64,000 nucleotides of DNA from Arenibacter troitsensis. Lineage in GTDB: Bacteria; Bacteroidota; Bacteroidia; Flavobacteriales; Flavobacteriaceae. Below the pieces are notes generated by a model that did not search any database, had not been told where the DNA came from, and saw only the letters and a list, made by a program, of their open reading frames with translations. The position numbers were made by a program, and so were the translations under genes. Positions 36,644 through 45,471 of this stretch are shown here, in pieces. The DNA lies in contig NZ_FXAO01000006.1 of the NCBI RefSeq assembly GCF_900177645.1, positions 186,001 to 250,000 of the forward strand. Reading direction: 5' to 3'. Positions within the stretch are counted from its first letter, which is position 1. Every line of letters begins with the position of its first letter.

Positions 36644-37795
36644 TTAGTTTATAGTTATTTTTTGATTTTCAATCGTATAGGTAAACCTATAGCTTGTCCT
36701 AAAGGAAGCGAAGATTTGCTCCATTAGCTCGTCCTTGTCAAAACTGGCACTAAAATATTGTTCGCCCAGTTCCTTATTATTATTTACAATACTTACATTG
36801 TAAGTGCGCTCTAATTTTTTAATGATATTTTTAAACTGCATACTTCTGAATACCAATTTCCCCGATTTCCAACTGGTGTAAAGAGAGGTGTCCACTTCAT
36901 CCAAAGTTATGTCACCACTGGAATGGTCATATACTCCCCTAAAGCCAGGCTTCATGAAAGTGGTAATTGCCGGCCCATAAACATCGCCACTGTATAGGCC
37001 AACAGACCCATTAACCAAAACTGTAGTTACCTGACTATCTTCGGGATAAGAAGAAAGATTGAATTCCGTACCTAGGACACGGACCTTTAAATCGGTAACA
37101 TTGACAATAAATGGATTAATACTGTCTTTTATTATTTCGAAATAAGCTTCACCGTTCAAGAATACCTCTCTTGACTTGCCCGGTAAAAATTTCACAGGAT
37201 ACTTTATGGAAGAACCGGAATTAAGAAATATACTACTGCCATCGGACAGGACCAATTCAAATTGTTTGCCATTGGGGATATTTAGTTGATTATGGATTAG
37301 TTTTTCCGGATCACCGCCTTCATTGTAGTTAAGCGTATTTCCTTTTTGCACTCCCACCTCATTTCCTTCTGCATCGATTATCTTTCGCTTACCATCTTCC
37401 CTAATGACCTCTATGTTTCCGTTATCCAATTGAAGTGTAATCTGGTTGGGCTCAATTAGTTCTTCTACATTGACTTTATTGAATTTTTGATTGAAAAAAT
37501 AACTAAATCCTAGAAGCAAAAGCAATACTGCAGCAATTTTTAGTAGGAGTTTTGGGTACAAACTGTTAATGCCTGGTTTCTCTTTCTGGATTCTACGCAT
37601 CAATTCTTCCTTCCTCGGCTGATCATCCATTTTATTGAGTCCCATATTGATTGCATAGTGCAATAGTACATAATCATTGAAGAGCTCCTTGTTCAAAGGA
37701 TCTTCCAGCCAATCTTCCAACTCTTGTAGTTGTTTAGCCGTTGCCGTTTTATCGAGGTATTTAAGTATACCTATTTCTATATTGGATGGAATCAT
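36644..37795 (-). CDS. FecR-family anti-sigma factor
   Basis: 383 residues with a cytoplasmic helical part (about 1-80, including ATAKQLQELEDWLEDPLNKELF), one membrane segment (about 83-102, KIAAVLLLLLGFSYFF), and periplasmic FecR domains with NIPNGKQFELVLSDGSSIFL, NSGSSIKYPVKF, GEAYFEI and LGTEFNLSSYPEDSQVTTVLVNGSV. The C-terminal part has VFRSMQFKNIIKKLERTYNVSI. It relays substrate signals from the STN domain of SusC to an ECF sigma factor. It leads the operon fecR-susC-susD; a candidate promoter lies at 37812-37838. Confidence 0.95.
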   Translation of the reverse strand: MIPSNIEIGILKYLDKTATAKQLQELEDWLEDPLNKELFNDYVLLHYAINMGLNKMDDQPRKEELMRRIQKEKPGINSLYPKLLLKIAAVLLLLLGFSYFFNQKFNKVNVEELIEPNQITLQLDNGNIEVIREDGKRKIIDAEGNEVGVQKGNTLNYNEGGDPEKLIHNQLNIPNGKQFELVLSDGSSIFLNSGSSIKYPVKFLPGKSREVFLNGEAYFEIIKDSINPFIVNVTDLKVRVLGTEFNLSSYPEDSQVTTVLVNGSVGLYSGDVYGPAITTFMKPGFRGVYDHSSGDITLDEVDTSLYTSWKSGKLVFRSMQFKNIIKKLERTYNVSIVNNNKELGEQYFSASFDKDELMEQIFASFRTSYRFTYTIENQKITIN

Positions 37796-37811
37796 GCTTT
37801 GTGATATATTA

Positions 37812-37838
37812 GTACGACGTAGCCTAATTGGAATACCC
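37812..37838 (-). promoter_or_regulatory. Candidate ECF-type promoter of the fecR-susC-susD operon
   Basis: On the minus strand GGGTAT (37838-37833) and CGTCGTAC (37819-37812) lie 13 bp apart, 17 bp before the fecR start. A GGG-containing -35 with a CGTC-containing -10 is the general form of extracytoplasmic-function sigma promoters, and the usual TAnnTTTG element is absent. No matching pair was seen in front of the sigma gene at 30409. Confidence 0.4.
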
Positions 37839-37895
37839 TAGGTTTTTAATAAAAAAAAGAAATTTATTTTTTCCATTATAACTCGGACATAAAAC

Positions 37896-37925
37896 TATGG
37901 TCACTACTTTTCGGTAGTGACCATA
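37896..37925 (-). terminator. Strong hairpin downstream of the haem-binding gene
   Basis: TATGGTCACTAC (37896-37907) pairs perfectly over 12 bp with GTAGTGACCATA (37914-37925) around a 6-nt loop. On the minus strand it is followed by GTTTTA only, a weak U tract. It probably ends the 38098-38610 transcript; the rest of the 37796-38097 interval holds the fecR leader and nothing else recognised. Confidence 0.6.
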
Positions 37926-38097
37926 ACGTTGCCCTTATTAAAAAAGGATTAAGATTTCGAAATATTGATTTATTTCAATTGAAGAAATGTTGGCCGACCT
38001 CTTAATTCAAATATCGAAGACTCCGGCGCTACTTACTAAAGACACACCGGGATTATCTGGGAACAATGGCCACTCATTAAGGCCGCATCCTAAATTT

Positions 38098-38610
38098 TTA
38101 TTTAGCCGGGAATTTCCCCGGCCTCGGCTTCCTTACCAAACTATCCGCAGGATAAGTGGCCTTTAAGTATGCCATTTGTGCTTTGGACCAATCCAAAATT
38201 TTGTCCTGTTGGTCTTGGGTGAGATTGGCCTCAGGATGAAGTCCGAAATAAGTATATGACGGAATTGGCATTTCCTTTTCCTCCACCATTTCTACTATTT
38301 CTTCAAATTTGTGGTATTGGATGGCCAAAGGCAACTTGGTGAAATTGGAAAAATTTAAATGTCTTTTACCGTCCACCAAATGACTGTTCAAGAACCAGGC
38401 TACCGGCTGCACCTTGGAATACCAAGGGTATTCGGTCTTATTGGAATGACAATCATTACAGGAAACCTTCAACAAATGGTTTACATCCTCCGGAACTTTA
38501 AATTTAGTGGAAATGTCATATGTAGTGTCGTTGGATTCATTTTTTTCGGGTCGGATAAACTGGATCAGGATGAATACTACACCCAAGCCCAACAAAATTT
38601 TTTTTAGCAT
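38098..38610 (-). CDS. Haem-binding domain protein (cytochrome-like CxxCH)
   Basis: 170 residues. One N-terminal hydrophobic helix (ILLGLGVVFILIQFI, residues 5-19) acts as anchor or signal. The periplasmic part has a single haem-attachment motif, CNDCH in LLKVSCNDCHSNKTEYPWYSKVQPVAWFL, and MPIPSYTYFGLHPEANLTQDQ after it. This matches the Bacteroidota haem-binding domain family (PF14376 type). It may serve electron transfer or sensing outside the cytoplasm. It stands alone, bounded by a hairpin downstream. Confidence 0.9.
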   Translation of the reverse strand: MLKKILLGLGVVFILIQFIRPEKNESNDTTYDISTKFKVPEDVNHLLKVSCNDCHSNKTEYPWYSKVQPVAWFLNSHLVDGKRHLNFSNFTKLPLAIQYHKFEEIVEMVEEKEMPIPSYTYFGLHPEANLTQDQQDKILDWSKAQMAYLKATYPADSLVRKPRPGKFPAK

Positions 38611-38677
38611 AATAAAAAATATTGGTTAATGATAAATACAGCGAATTATGAAATATCGGTGATGTACTAAGGTAATA

Positions 38678-38866
38678 TATTTTTGGTTTTGAAGCGCATT
38701 TCGGAAAAAGGCTTAATAATTAATACTAAACTAACCCATTGAATATCTTAAGATAACACCGGAAACAATCATAAAATATATTTTTACGGCAACCTAATAA
38801 AGGATACGTTCTTATAATTTGATTTGAGTTAGCTACTCCAAACCGATGGTCTCATCGGTTTTTTTG
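38678..38866 (+). ncRNA. Candidate small RNA with its own promoter and terminator
   Basis: On the plus strand TATTTTTG (38678-38685) matches TAnnTTTG. A strong intrinsic terminator, AAACCGATG/CATCGGTTT (38840-38861) with a 4-nt loop and a T run, follows 150 bp later. No plus-strand gene precedes this terminator, since both neighbouring genes are on the minus strand. A short RNA of about 170 nt starting near 38692 would explain it. No RNA family was recognised and no conserved reading frame was seen within it. Confidence 0.4.
38840..38866 (+). terminator. Intrinsic terminator with no obvious upstream gene
   Basis: Nine perfect base pairs (AAACCGATG with CATCGGTTT), a GTCT loop and then TTTTGTTTTT on the plus strand. 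In the minus direction the trailing sequence is not T-rich, so it does not serve the GH1 gene. Confidence 0.75.
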
Positions 38867-38901
38867 TTTTTAACAATCAGCGCTGTAATTGGCCAAAAAC
38901 A

Positions 38902-40263
38902 CTACCTAGTGCCCAAAAAATGGCTGAACCATTTTCCGGATGACTTTATAATTCTTTGCTGATTATTAAAATCTACGTATACCAGCCCGAATCTAGGGTA
39001 ATACCCTTCCGCCCATTCAAAATTATCGGCAAACGTCCATACAAAATACCCGTCTACCTTTAGCCCTTCCCTTTTCGCCCTGTATACCTGCTCCAAATAA
39101 GCCTGTAAATAGGAAAGTCGCTCTTCGTCGTGTACCCCACCTTGGTCGATTTCATCAGCAAAGGCGGCTCCGTTTTCTGTAATTATTATTTTATTTACAC
39201 CCTTGTAGCTATTAAATCTTTCTATCATTCTAAAAATACTGGGCGGATATACTTCCCAGTCCATTAGGGTAGCCTTGACCCTGCGCTTACTTGCCTTTAC
39301 AATTTTGGCCCGGACATAGGGAACAAGATAGGAATACCTTACTTTTTCCCTAGTATAATTTTGGATTCCCACAAAATCAAAATCAAATGCGGAGTTTTCG
39401 GCGTCTCCTGGTAATATATAGGTCTGTATTCGTTTTAAAACTGGAATTGTATCCCATGGGTACCCCATTCCCAAAGAAGGTTCTATAAAGAGGCGGTTAA
39501 GTATGGCATCTACCCTTTCTGCCGCCCTTAGGTCCTTGCGATTATTCCTATAAGGTGATATCTGGGAACATGAGAAGGTAGTCCCAATATTGGCATTGGC
39601 CACCAATTTTCGTAAAATCCTACCTCCTGCAGCCTGACACAATACAGCGTGGTGCACGGAGGGCAAAAAATTTCGTAAGCCTTTCCTACCTGGGGCATGT
39701 ACCCCTAAAAAATAGCCCGCACCCGTAAAGACCATAGGCTCATTCAATACCATCCAATTTTTGACCCTATCTCCAAAACTATGGGCACAGACCGTTACAT
39801 ACTCCTGGAACCACTGCACTATATCCCGATTGGTCCAACCTCCTTTTTCTTCCAGGGCAAGGGGTAGATCCCAGTGATATAAGGTCACCCAAGGTGTTAT
39901 ACCACACTGTAGGCAAAAGTTGATTACATCATTGTAAAATTGGATTCCTTTATCGCTAACGATTCCTGTTCCCTTAGGTAATATTCGGGACCAAGATAAG
40001 GAGAACCTGAAGTGCCCCATATTCATTTTCTTCATCAAGAGGATATCCTCTTGAAACTTGTGATAGAATTCACAGGCATCATTACCGTGCTGATTTTGAT
40101 ACGTATTTCCTTTTTTAGAGGTAAAATCGTCCCAAATGGAGGGTCCTTTATCATGTATATTGTACGCGCCCTCTATCTGATATGCCGCAGTGGATACCCC
40201 CCAAATAAAATCATCCCCAAAGTCATTCGCTTGCAAATCAAAATAATCCGAACTATTCAACAT
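38902..40263 (-). CDS. Family 1 beta-glucosidase (GH1)
   Basis: 453 residues, normal GH1 length, no signal peptide. The N-terminal signature reads FIWGVSTAAYQIEGAYN. The acid-base Glu175 lies in VLNEPMV, the nucleophile Glu363 in IITENGAAF, and the C-terminal VWTFADNFEWAEGYYPRFGLVYVD completes the aglycone and sugar site. It hydrolyses beta-glucosides (or galactosides or fucosides) in the cytoplasm. It is the last gene of an operon with a glycosyltransferase (15 bp apart) and a metallophosphoesterase, an unusual mixture of glycan-building and glycan-cutting genes. Confidence 0.94.
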   Translation of the reverse strand: MLNSSDYFDLQANDFGDDFIWGVSTAAYQIEGAYNIHDKGPSIWDDFTSKKGNTYQNQHGNDACEFYHKFQEDILLMKKMNMGHFRFSLSWSRILPKGTGIVSDKGIQFYNDVINFCLQCGITPWVTLYHWDLPLALEEKGGWTNRDIVQWFQEYVTVCAHSFGDRVKNWMVLNEPMVFTGAGYFLGVHAPGRKGLRNFLPSVHHAVLCQAAGGRILRKLVANANIGTTFSCSQISPYRNNRKDLRAAERVDAILNRLFIEPSLGMGYPWDTIPVLKRIQTYILPGDAENSAFDFDFVGIQNYTREKVRYSYLVPYVRAKIVKASKRRVKATLMDWEVYPPSIFRMIERFNSYKGVNKIIITENGAAFADEIDQGGVHDEERLSYLQAYLEQVYRAKREGLKVDGYFVWTFADNFEWAEGYYPRFGLVYVDFNNQQRIIKSSGKWFSHFLGTR

Positions 40264-40278
40264 AATAACTAAGATTGC

Positions 40279-41274
40279 CTAACCAAGAACTGCCTCTTCA
40301 AGCAACTGGTCAATAATCTGTTCCGTGATATTAGGATAATTTACCACTATTCTTTCCTCACTGTCCACCCACTTTCTTAATTTGTCCAAATGCTTATTCT
40401 TAAGGGATTTGATTACTGGCACCCCCAGTTCTTTCAAGGCGGCCGAGTTGCACTGTTGTTCATATTGCCCCTTCATAGGGATTACCATCAACTTCTTGCC
40501 CAGATACAAGGCTTCTGCAGGTGTTTCAAAACCCGCTCCGCACAATACCCCCTTGGCGGTGACCATGCTAAGCACAAAGGCTTCGTTGGTTATAGGCCTA
40601 ATGCTAATATTTTTGCCAAAAAATTCCACCTTATTATGTTTGGAAAAAACTTCCCATTTTATATCGGGAACCTCAGAAAGGATTTTCAATATCCTGCCAT
40701 CGCTATAAGAAGGCAGATACACGGTATAATGATTCCCTTCCCTTGTCGCTGCCGTTCTAATATCATTTCTTATGATAGGGGTATAGATCCTTTCCCCATA
40801 AGCCCTAAAATGCAGGCCGAACTGCTGGGTAGTGGGCGCATAATTTTTTAGGATAAATTTGCCCATAAGGTCATTTTTGTCGGGTTTTGGGGAATTGGGG
40901 GAAAGTACCGCTGCTTGATGGCTAAAACTAACTGAAGGCTTATTTTTTAGTTTACAGGCCCATGCGGAAACCGGCTCAAAATCGTTTATGACCAAGTCAT
41001 AATTATCTATGGGAATACTTTTTATCTCCTTTTGCAATCTGGCGGCATTAGACTTAAGATAGGTCCTCCATATATTCACATTTCCTTGTTTGCCAAAAAT
41101 AAAACTAAGTCCTTGAAGCCGATATTTTACAGGATGTGGAATCTGTATATCGGCCTGTATTCCGCTTACAAGGATATCCAATTCCAATCCTTTTTTCTGT
41201 AGTGCCGGAATAACATCGCGCGCCCTACTCAAATGACCATTGCCAGTTCCTTGGATGGCATATAGTACCTTCAT
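40279..41274 (-). CDS. GT-B glycosyltransferase-like protein (MJ1255/VC2487 type)
   Basis: 331 residues. The N-terminal VLYAIQGTGNGHLSRARDVIPAL is the nucleotide-sugar transferase entry found in glycosyltransferase families near GT28. GVLCGAGFETPAEALYLGKKLMVIPMKGQYEQQCNSAALKELGVPV at about residues 236-282 is the sugar-nucleotide binding segment typical of MurG-like enzymes. No signal or membrane helices. It probably transfers a sugar to a lipid or other acceptor at the inner face of the membrane. It is encoded 37 bp after the metallophosphoesterase and just before GH1. Confidence 0.85.
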   Translation of the reverse strand: MKVLYAIQGTGNGHLSRARDVIPALQKKGLELDILVSGIQADIQIPHPVKYRLQGLSFIFGKQGNVNIWRTYLKSNAARLQKEIKSIPIDNYDLVINDFEPVSAWACKLKNKPSVSFSHQAAVLSPNSPKPDKNDLMGKFILKNYAPTTQQFGLHFRAYGERIYTPIIRNDIRTAATREGNHYTVYLPSYSDGRILKILSEVPDIKWEVFSKHNKVEFFGKNISIRPITNEAFVLSMVTAKGVLCGAGFETPAEALYLGKKLMVIPMKGQYEQQCNSAALKELGVPVIKSLKNKHLDKLRKWVDSEERIVVNYPNITEQIIDQLLEEAVLG

Positions 41275-41311
41275 ATTTTTAGTGTTTTATAAGATCAAAT
41301 GGATAGCATAC

Positions 41312-42172
41312 TCATTTGTTCCCTGTGGAGGTCAAAAATTGGAATTCCCTTACCAAATTTTGAAAAAGTTGGTTTTTATCCAGAATTTCCATGGACTCCA
41401 TTATATTATCATCATCATTTATAACCTTAACATCCTCCATATAGTGGTATAATTTCCACTCCCCATCGTTATATTCCAAACTTGTTAAATTCTCAATCCA
41501 ATCCCCGGAATTAAGGTACATAACAGACCCCTTGGAGGTAGATATTTCCTTGATTTCTGGCTGGTGGATATGCCCACAGACCACGTAATCATATTTATTC
41601 TCAATAGCAATATCGGCCGCAATCCGCTCAAAATCGTTTATAAATTTAATGGCCGATTTAACACTGTTTTTTATCTTTTTGGACATGGAAACGGGGCCTC
41701 TTCCCATTCTTTTACTGCAATAGTTTATAGCACTGTTCAACAAAATCAACATATCATAACCAGTAGCGCCCAGCCTTGCCACCCATTTGGAATGTTGCAT
41801 GGTAACATCAAAAACATCGCCGTGAAACATCCAAGCCTTACTACCATTAATCTCCAGTACCACTTTGTTGACAATACTAAATGACCCCAATTTAAAACCT
41901 AGAAATTTCCTTAACATTTCATCATGGTTGCCGGCCACATAATGTACGGGGATTCCATCCGCTACCCATTGCATCATAATCTTTACTACCTTCATATGGG
42001 ATTTGGGCCAATAGCGCTTGCTAAATTGCCATATATCGATTATATCGCCGTTTAAAACCACCTCCTTGGGTTTAATAGACTTTAGGTATTTAATCAATTC
42101 CTTGGCATGGCATCCGTAGGTGCCCAAATGCACATCGGATAAAACCACCAGTTCCACAGGTCTTTTTTTCAT
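41312..42172 (-). CDS. Metallophosphoesterase, UDP-2,3-diacylglucosamine diphosphatase-like
   Basis: From the ATG at 42170-42172 (MKKRPVELVVLSDVHLGTYG) the protein has 286 residues. A start 40 codons upstream (42290-42292) is in frame but would add residues the family lacks, so it is not preferred. Metal motifs are DVHLG, NGDIIDIW, GNHDE, HGDVFD and GHIHQPE, the complete calcineurin-like set as in LpxH. LpxH-type enzymes cut UDP-diacylglucosamine in lipid A synthesis, but this group is often paired with glycosyltransferase genes, as here, and may act on another nucleotide-lipid. It leads the operon with GT and GH1. Confidence 0.88.
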   Translation of the reverse strand: MKKRPVELVVLSDVHLGTYGCHAKELIKYLKSIKPKEVVLNGDIIDIWQFSKRYWPKSHMKVVKIMMQWVADGIPVHYVAGNHDEMLRKFLGFKLGSFSIVNKVVLEINGSKAWMFHGDVFDVTMQHSKWVARLGATGYDMLILLNSAINYCSKRMGRGPVSMSKKIKNSVKSAIKFINDFERIAADIAIENKYDYVVCGHIHQPEIKEISTSKGSVMYLNSGDWIENLTSLEYNDGEWKLYHYMEDVKVINDDDNIMESMEILDKNQLFQNLVREFQFLTSTGNK

Positions 42173-42509
42173 GTAGTAATATTGGGTCGGTTTATTATTT
42201 GAAACTTGAAAGTAGAGCAAGAGGACCTCAATCCCAGGTATACGAATTTGACTATGTTGGCCAATATTGAATTGGAAATAATTTTCATGCACAGAAAATC
42301 AATATAAATTCAAAGATTGACAATTCAGGCCTATAACAGGCTAAAAACGACTTTAAAATTAGGTTATATGATTGTTAACAGACTGTTTTTCAAGTATGCC
42401 GAAAAACGGAACATGTAAGTGATTTTCCAAGAAAAGAGAAATCTTGTAAACTGTAAAAAGGCAAGAGCAGTTAAAATAGTCCGATGGCAAGGAATGGCAT
42501 TAAACCACA
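42173..42509. other. Intergenic region without recognised features
   Basis: The interval between the metallophosphoesterase start and the hybrid kinase stop is A+T-rich. The only structure seen is a short palindromic AGGCCTATAACAGGCT around 42330. No promoter of the TAnnTTTG type was found for the downstream operon. Confidence 0.5.
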
Positions 42510-44552
42510 CTAAACCCGAACAAGATATTTGGACAAATTTTGTCTAAGTTTATCAAATGTAATTGGTTTGGTAAAATAATCGTTCATACCAACTTCTTTG
42601 GCCCCTTGGATGGTTTCCTTGGTGACATCCGCAGAGAAACCAATAATTACAAGGTCTTTTTGAGTTTTCCTAATTTCTTCTGTAGCTTCAAAACCATCCA
42701 TTTCGGGCATATGGATATCCATAAAGACCAAATCGTATTGGTTTTCGGACACTGCCTTAACCGCCTCTTTTCCATTGCCCACCCAATACGTATTAATTCC
42801 AAAGGCATCCAAGGTCTTTTTAAGTACCACAACATTTACCTTATTATCGTCCACGATCAGAACCTTGAATCCGGTCAAATCTATACTATTGGAAATAGGT
42901 TCCTTGGTTTTGGGCTGCATCTCGGTAATGGGAAACTTAAGGGAAATCCTAAATTCCGTTCCAACATCTTCCTTACTTTCCACTTCAATATGACCTTCCA
43001 ACAGCTCTATTAGAAGATAGGTAATGTACAGCCCCAGACCACTCCCTTCATGTCTTTTGGTAATACCTGAATCTATCTGTGTAAACCTATCAAAAATGGT
43101 TTTTAGCTTATTTTTCGGAATTCCGATTCCCGTATCCCTTATGCCGATAGCAATATTTAGATCACTATTTAGTATGGTCTCTTCATAGGTGATGTCTATA
43201 CCACCCTCTTCCGTAAACTTTAGGGCATTCCTCAAAAGATTGGTGAGAATCTGACCAAATTTCCCTAAATCGGCAATAATATGGGTTTTGGAATCGGAAT
43301 CAATATCCAAATTGACATAAAGTCCCTTGGCCTCAATACTCGGCCTATAAATACTAATTAAATTCTGTAACTCTTCCGATGGCGAAAAGACATCTTTTTT
43401 AAAGCTTATTTGTCCAGATTCAATTTTATCTATCTCCAATATATCGTTCACCAATAGAAGTAATTTTTTGGAGGAGACATCCATCAAAGAAAGGTATTCC
43501 ATTAAGGAATTATCTATTTTGGACTCTTTAAGAACTTCAATAAAGCCCATAATAGCATTTAAAGGCGTCCTAATTTCATGGCTCATATTGGAGACAAACT
43601 CAGTTTTCGCCTTGGAAGCCTTTTCCGCCTTGGTTCTTTCTTCCCTTAAACTTCTATTGGCGACCCGGAGTTTAATATTTAACTCCCTAAAACGTGTATT
43701 TTCATTTCTGGATGATTGATAAAAATATATCAACAAACTCATAAGTACGGATAATAAAATCCCAAAAATTAAAATACTGGAAGAAGATTTGTTCCTTTCG
43801 GCCAAAACGTTTTTATTGCGGGGCATTAAATAAAAGGTCCACACCTGTTTGTCATCCTGGTCTACTTCATAAGACCTAACATAGACCAAATCGTCGCTAA
43901 AATCGCTAATAGACGGGTCGTTGAGACTATAAAAAGTGGTTCCCTTATCATCCTTTATTTCAATGGCATAATTGTCCAATCCAGCAGACAACATATCAAA
44001 AGTGTTCGTAAAATCCATTCCTGCGGTAATGGTTCCCTGAAACTTTCCCCCAAAAAAGACAGGCACATCGATCAATATGGAATGTCCTCCCTGTATCAAT
44101 GGTATCCAAGATGTTAGGTTGGTAGTGGAATCCCTTACATGCCGCTCCCATTCATCACGGCGTGGATGGTTGTACAAGTCTATACCTACTACTGCCTCGT
44201 TGCCCTTATACGGTACAATCCTCCTGATAACCAAGGAACTATCTATCCATTCCACAAATTTAAAGGATTGATCTTCTTTTAGGATGAGTTCGGCATCCTT
44301 TTCCCAATACTCAAAATAATCACCATCGGTCATTTCCAACCTCTCCATAAGATTCTCAAGGACAATGATGCTCTTTTGGCCAGAGGACAAAAATCCCTGG
44401 GATTGGATTTGCCCATTCACCTCAATGTCTTTCTTGAGCAACTCCCTATTGGAATCCAAAGAGTTCTTCCAAAGAGCCAATACAACCAGCATCAATAGAA
44501 CAAAAACAGAAAAGGGATATATTATTTCTTTCTTTGGAATTTTAAAGGACAT
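42510..44552 (-). CDS. Hybrid sensor histidine kinase with periplasmic sensor and receiver
   Basis: 680 residues. Two membrane helices (about 11-28 and 257-277) bracket a periplasmic sensor of about 230 residues that looks CHASE-like (FLSSGQKSIIVLENLMERLE, DYFEYWEKDAELILKED, VVGIDLYNHPRRDEWERHVR). The kinase core has the phosphorylated His325 in SHEIRTPLNAI and the ATP-binding boxes NALKFTEEGG, DTGIGIP and GSGLGLYI. The C-terminal receiver carries the phospho-accepting Asp612 in FMDIHMPEMDG. The output would be phosphorelay to another protein, as no regulator is adjacent. It stands alone on the minus strand. Confidence 0.95.
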   Translation of the reverse strand: MSFKIPKKEIIYPFSVFVLLMLVVLALWKNSLDSNRELLKKDIEVNGQIQSQGFLSSGQKSIIVLENLMERLEMTDGDYFEYWEKDAELILKEDQSFKFVEWIDSSLVIRRIVPYKGNEAVVGIDLYNHPRRDEWERHVRDSTTNLTSWIPLIQGGHSILIDVPVFFGGKFQGTITAGMDFTNTFDMLSAGLDNYAIEIKDDKGTTFYSLNDPSISDFSDDLVYVRSYEVDQDDKQVWTFYLMPRNKNVLAERNKSSSSILIFGILLSVLMSLLIYFYQSSRNENTRFRELNIKLRVANRSLREERTKAEKASKAKTEFVSNMSHEIRTPLNAIMGFIEVLKESKIDNSLMEYLSLMDVSSKKLLLLVNDILEIDKIESGQISFKKDVFSPSEELQNLISIYRPSIEAKGLYVNLDIDSDSKTHIIADLGKFGQILTNLLRNALKFTEEGGIDITYEETILNSDLNIAIGIRDTGIGIPKNKLKTIFDRFTQIDSGITKRHEGSGLGLYITYLLIELLEGHIEVESKEDVGTEFRISLKFPITEMQPKTKEPISNSIDLTGFKVLIVDDNKVNVVVLKKTLDAFGINTYWVGNGKEAVKAVSENQYDLVFMDIHMPEMDGFEATEEIRKTQKDLVIIGFSADVTKETIQGAKEVGMNDYFTKPITFDKLRQNLSKYLVRV

Positions 44553-45001
44553 ATTAGGCGCGCTCTATAACTATATTAATACAACCAATGATTGATAGAG
44601 TCAAAGATATCATAATAAATAAAAAAACACCTCTTTTTATTTGGCCATAATAGAAGGACTTTAAAAAACAGCCAACCCCAAGTTAAAATGATGCTTACAA
44701 ATTAACAATTACACTTCCTAAATACTATTAATCAGACAATTACACTCAATCAATAAAGGTAACCGGACATTACCCAAGTACTGTTGACCATCCGGTATTG
44801 TCCAGGGTAAAAGTAAAAAACCCTAGGTCTACCATTTTATAATATTCCCTAAAATGCATGGTACAAAGAGCCCACAAAAACCGACCAATTGTACTCCTAG
44901 CTCAATAGCCATAACTATGGGGAAGAAATCCACTTGGAAATAATTATAGAAATTTATAAATAAACTTTTCTAAAAATTTATCTTTGCTCCAAATAAATAA
45001 A
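44553..45001. other. Intergenic region between divergent hybrid kinase and TerB-like genes
   Basis: 449 bp, A+T-rich, no gene seen. A TATCTTTG element (44979-44986) in the plus strand is the likely -7 promoter of the TerB-like gene. Nothing else was recognised. Confidence 0.5.
44979..44986 (+). promoter_or_regulatory. -7 promoter element of the TerB-like gene
   Basis: TATCTTTG matches TAnnTTTG and ends 15 bp before the ATG at 45002, which leaves a leader of under 10 nt. It also shows that the TTG at 44984 is part of the promoter and not a start codon. Confidence 0.6.
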
Positions 45002-45430
45002 ATGAATATGTCTTACGTAGATTTATATAGTAGTGGAGCACATAGAAGAAATTTGGCGCATTTTGCTTCCATAGCTACTTTGGCCGCCATTGATGGGGAA
45101 ATAAACGATAAGGAAAGGGAATTATTGGACCGTTTTGCCAATAAGCTTGATATTACCGAGGACGAGTATAAAGAGGTTATGAAATCTGAAAACAAATATC
45201 CTATTAACCCACCTGCCAGTTCCGAAGAGCGGTTGGAAAGGTTATACGATCTGTTCAGAATTATTTTTGTTGACAATGTAATTGATGAGGAGGAAAGAGC
45301 CCTTATTACCAAATACGCCATAGGTTTGGGATACAGGTCCGAAAGTGCGAATCTTATAATTAAAAGATCTATAGATATATTTTCAGGAAGAATAAGTTTT
45401 GAGGACTATTTGTACCTTCTAAAAAATTAA
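45002..45430 (+). CDS. TerB-like domain protein
   Basis: 142 residues from the ATG at 45002. The helical TerB fold (as in tellurite-resistance TerB and the DjlA co-chaperone) is seen in HFASIATLAAIDGEINDKERELLDRFANKLDI, DLFRIIFVDNVIDEEERALITKYAIGLGY and the acidic, metal-binding-like turns DGEINDKE and DNVIDEEE. The role in this genus is unknown; tellurite resistance is unlikely to be the main one. No partners of the ter operon are nearby. It converges on fbp and shares a bidirectional terminator. Confidence 0.85.
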   Translation: MNMSYVDLYSSGAHRRNLAHFASIATLAAIDGEINDKERELLDRFANKLDITEDEYKEVMKSENKYPINPPASSEERLERLYDLFRIIFVDNVIDEEERALITKYAIGLGYRSESANLIIKRSIDIFSGRISFEDYLYLLKN

Positions 45431-45446
45431 TATTTCCAATAATATA

Positions 45447-45471
45447 GAAAAGGAGCTTTTGGCTCCTTTTC
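45447..45471. terminator. Bidirectional terminator between TerB-like and fbp genes
   Basis: GAAAAGGAGC (45447-45456) pairs perfectly over 10 bp with GCTCCTTTTC (45462-45471) around a 5-nt loop. The T-rich right arm serves the plus-strand gene and the A-rich left arm serves the minus-strand fbp. Confidence 0.85.

Noticed and set aside
42173-42292. Forty-residue N-terminal extension of the metallophosphoesterase
   Set aside because: The family begins at MKKRPVELVVLSDVHLG; the extension has no recognisable signal or domain.
44984-45001. TTG start of the TerB-like gene
   Set aside because: The TTG is part of the TATCTTTG promoter element; the ATG at 45002 is preferred.
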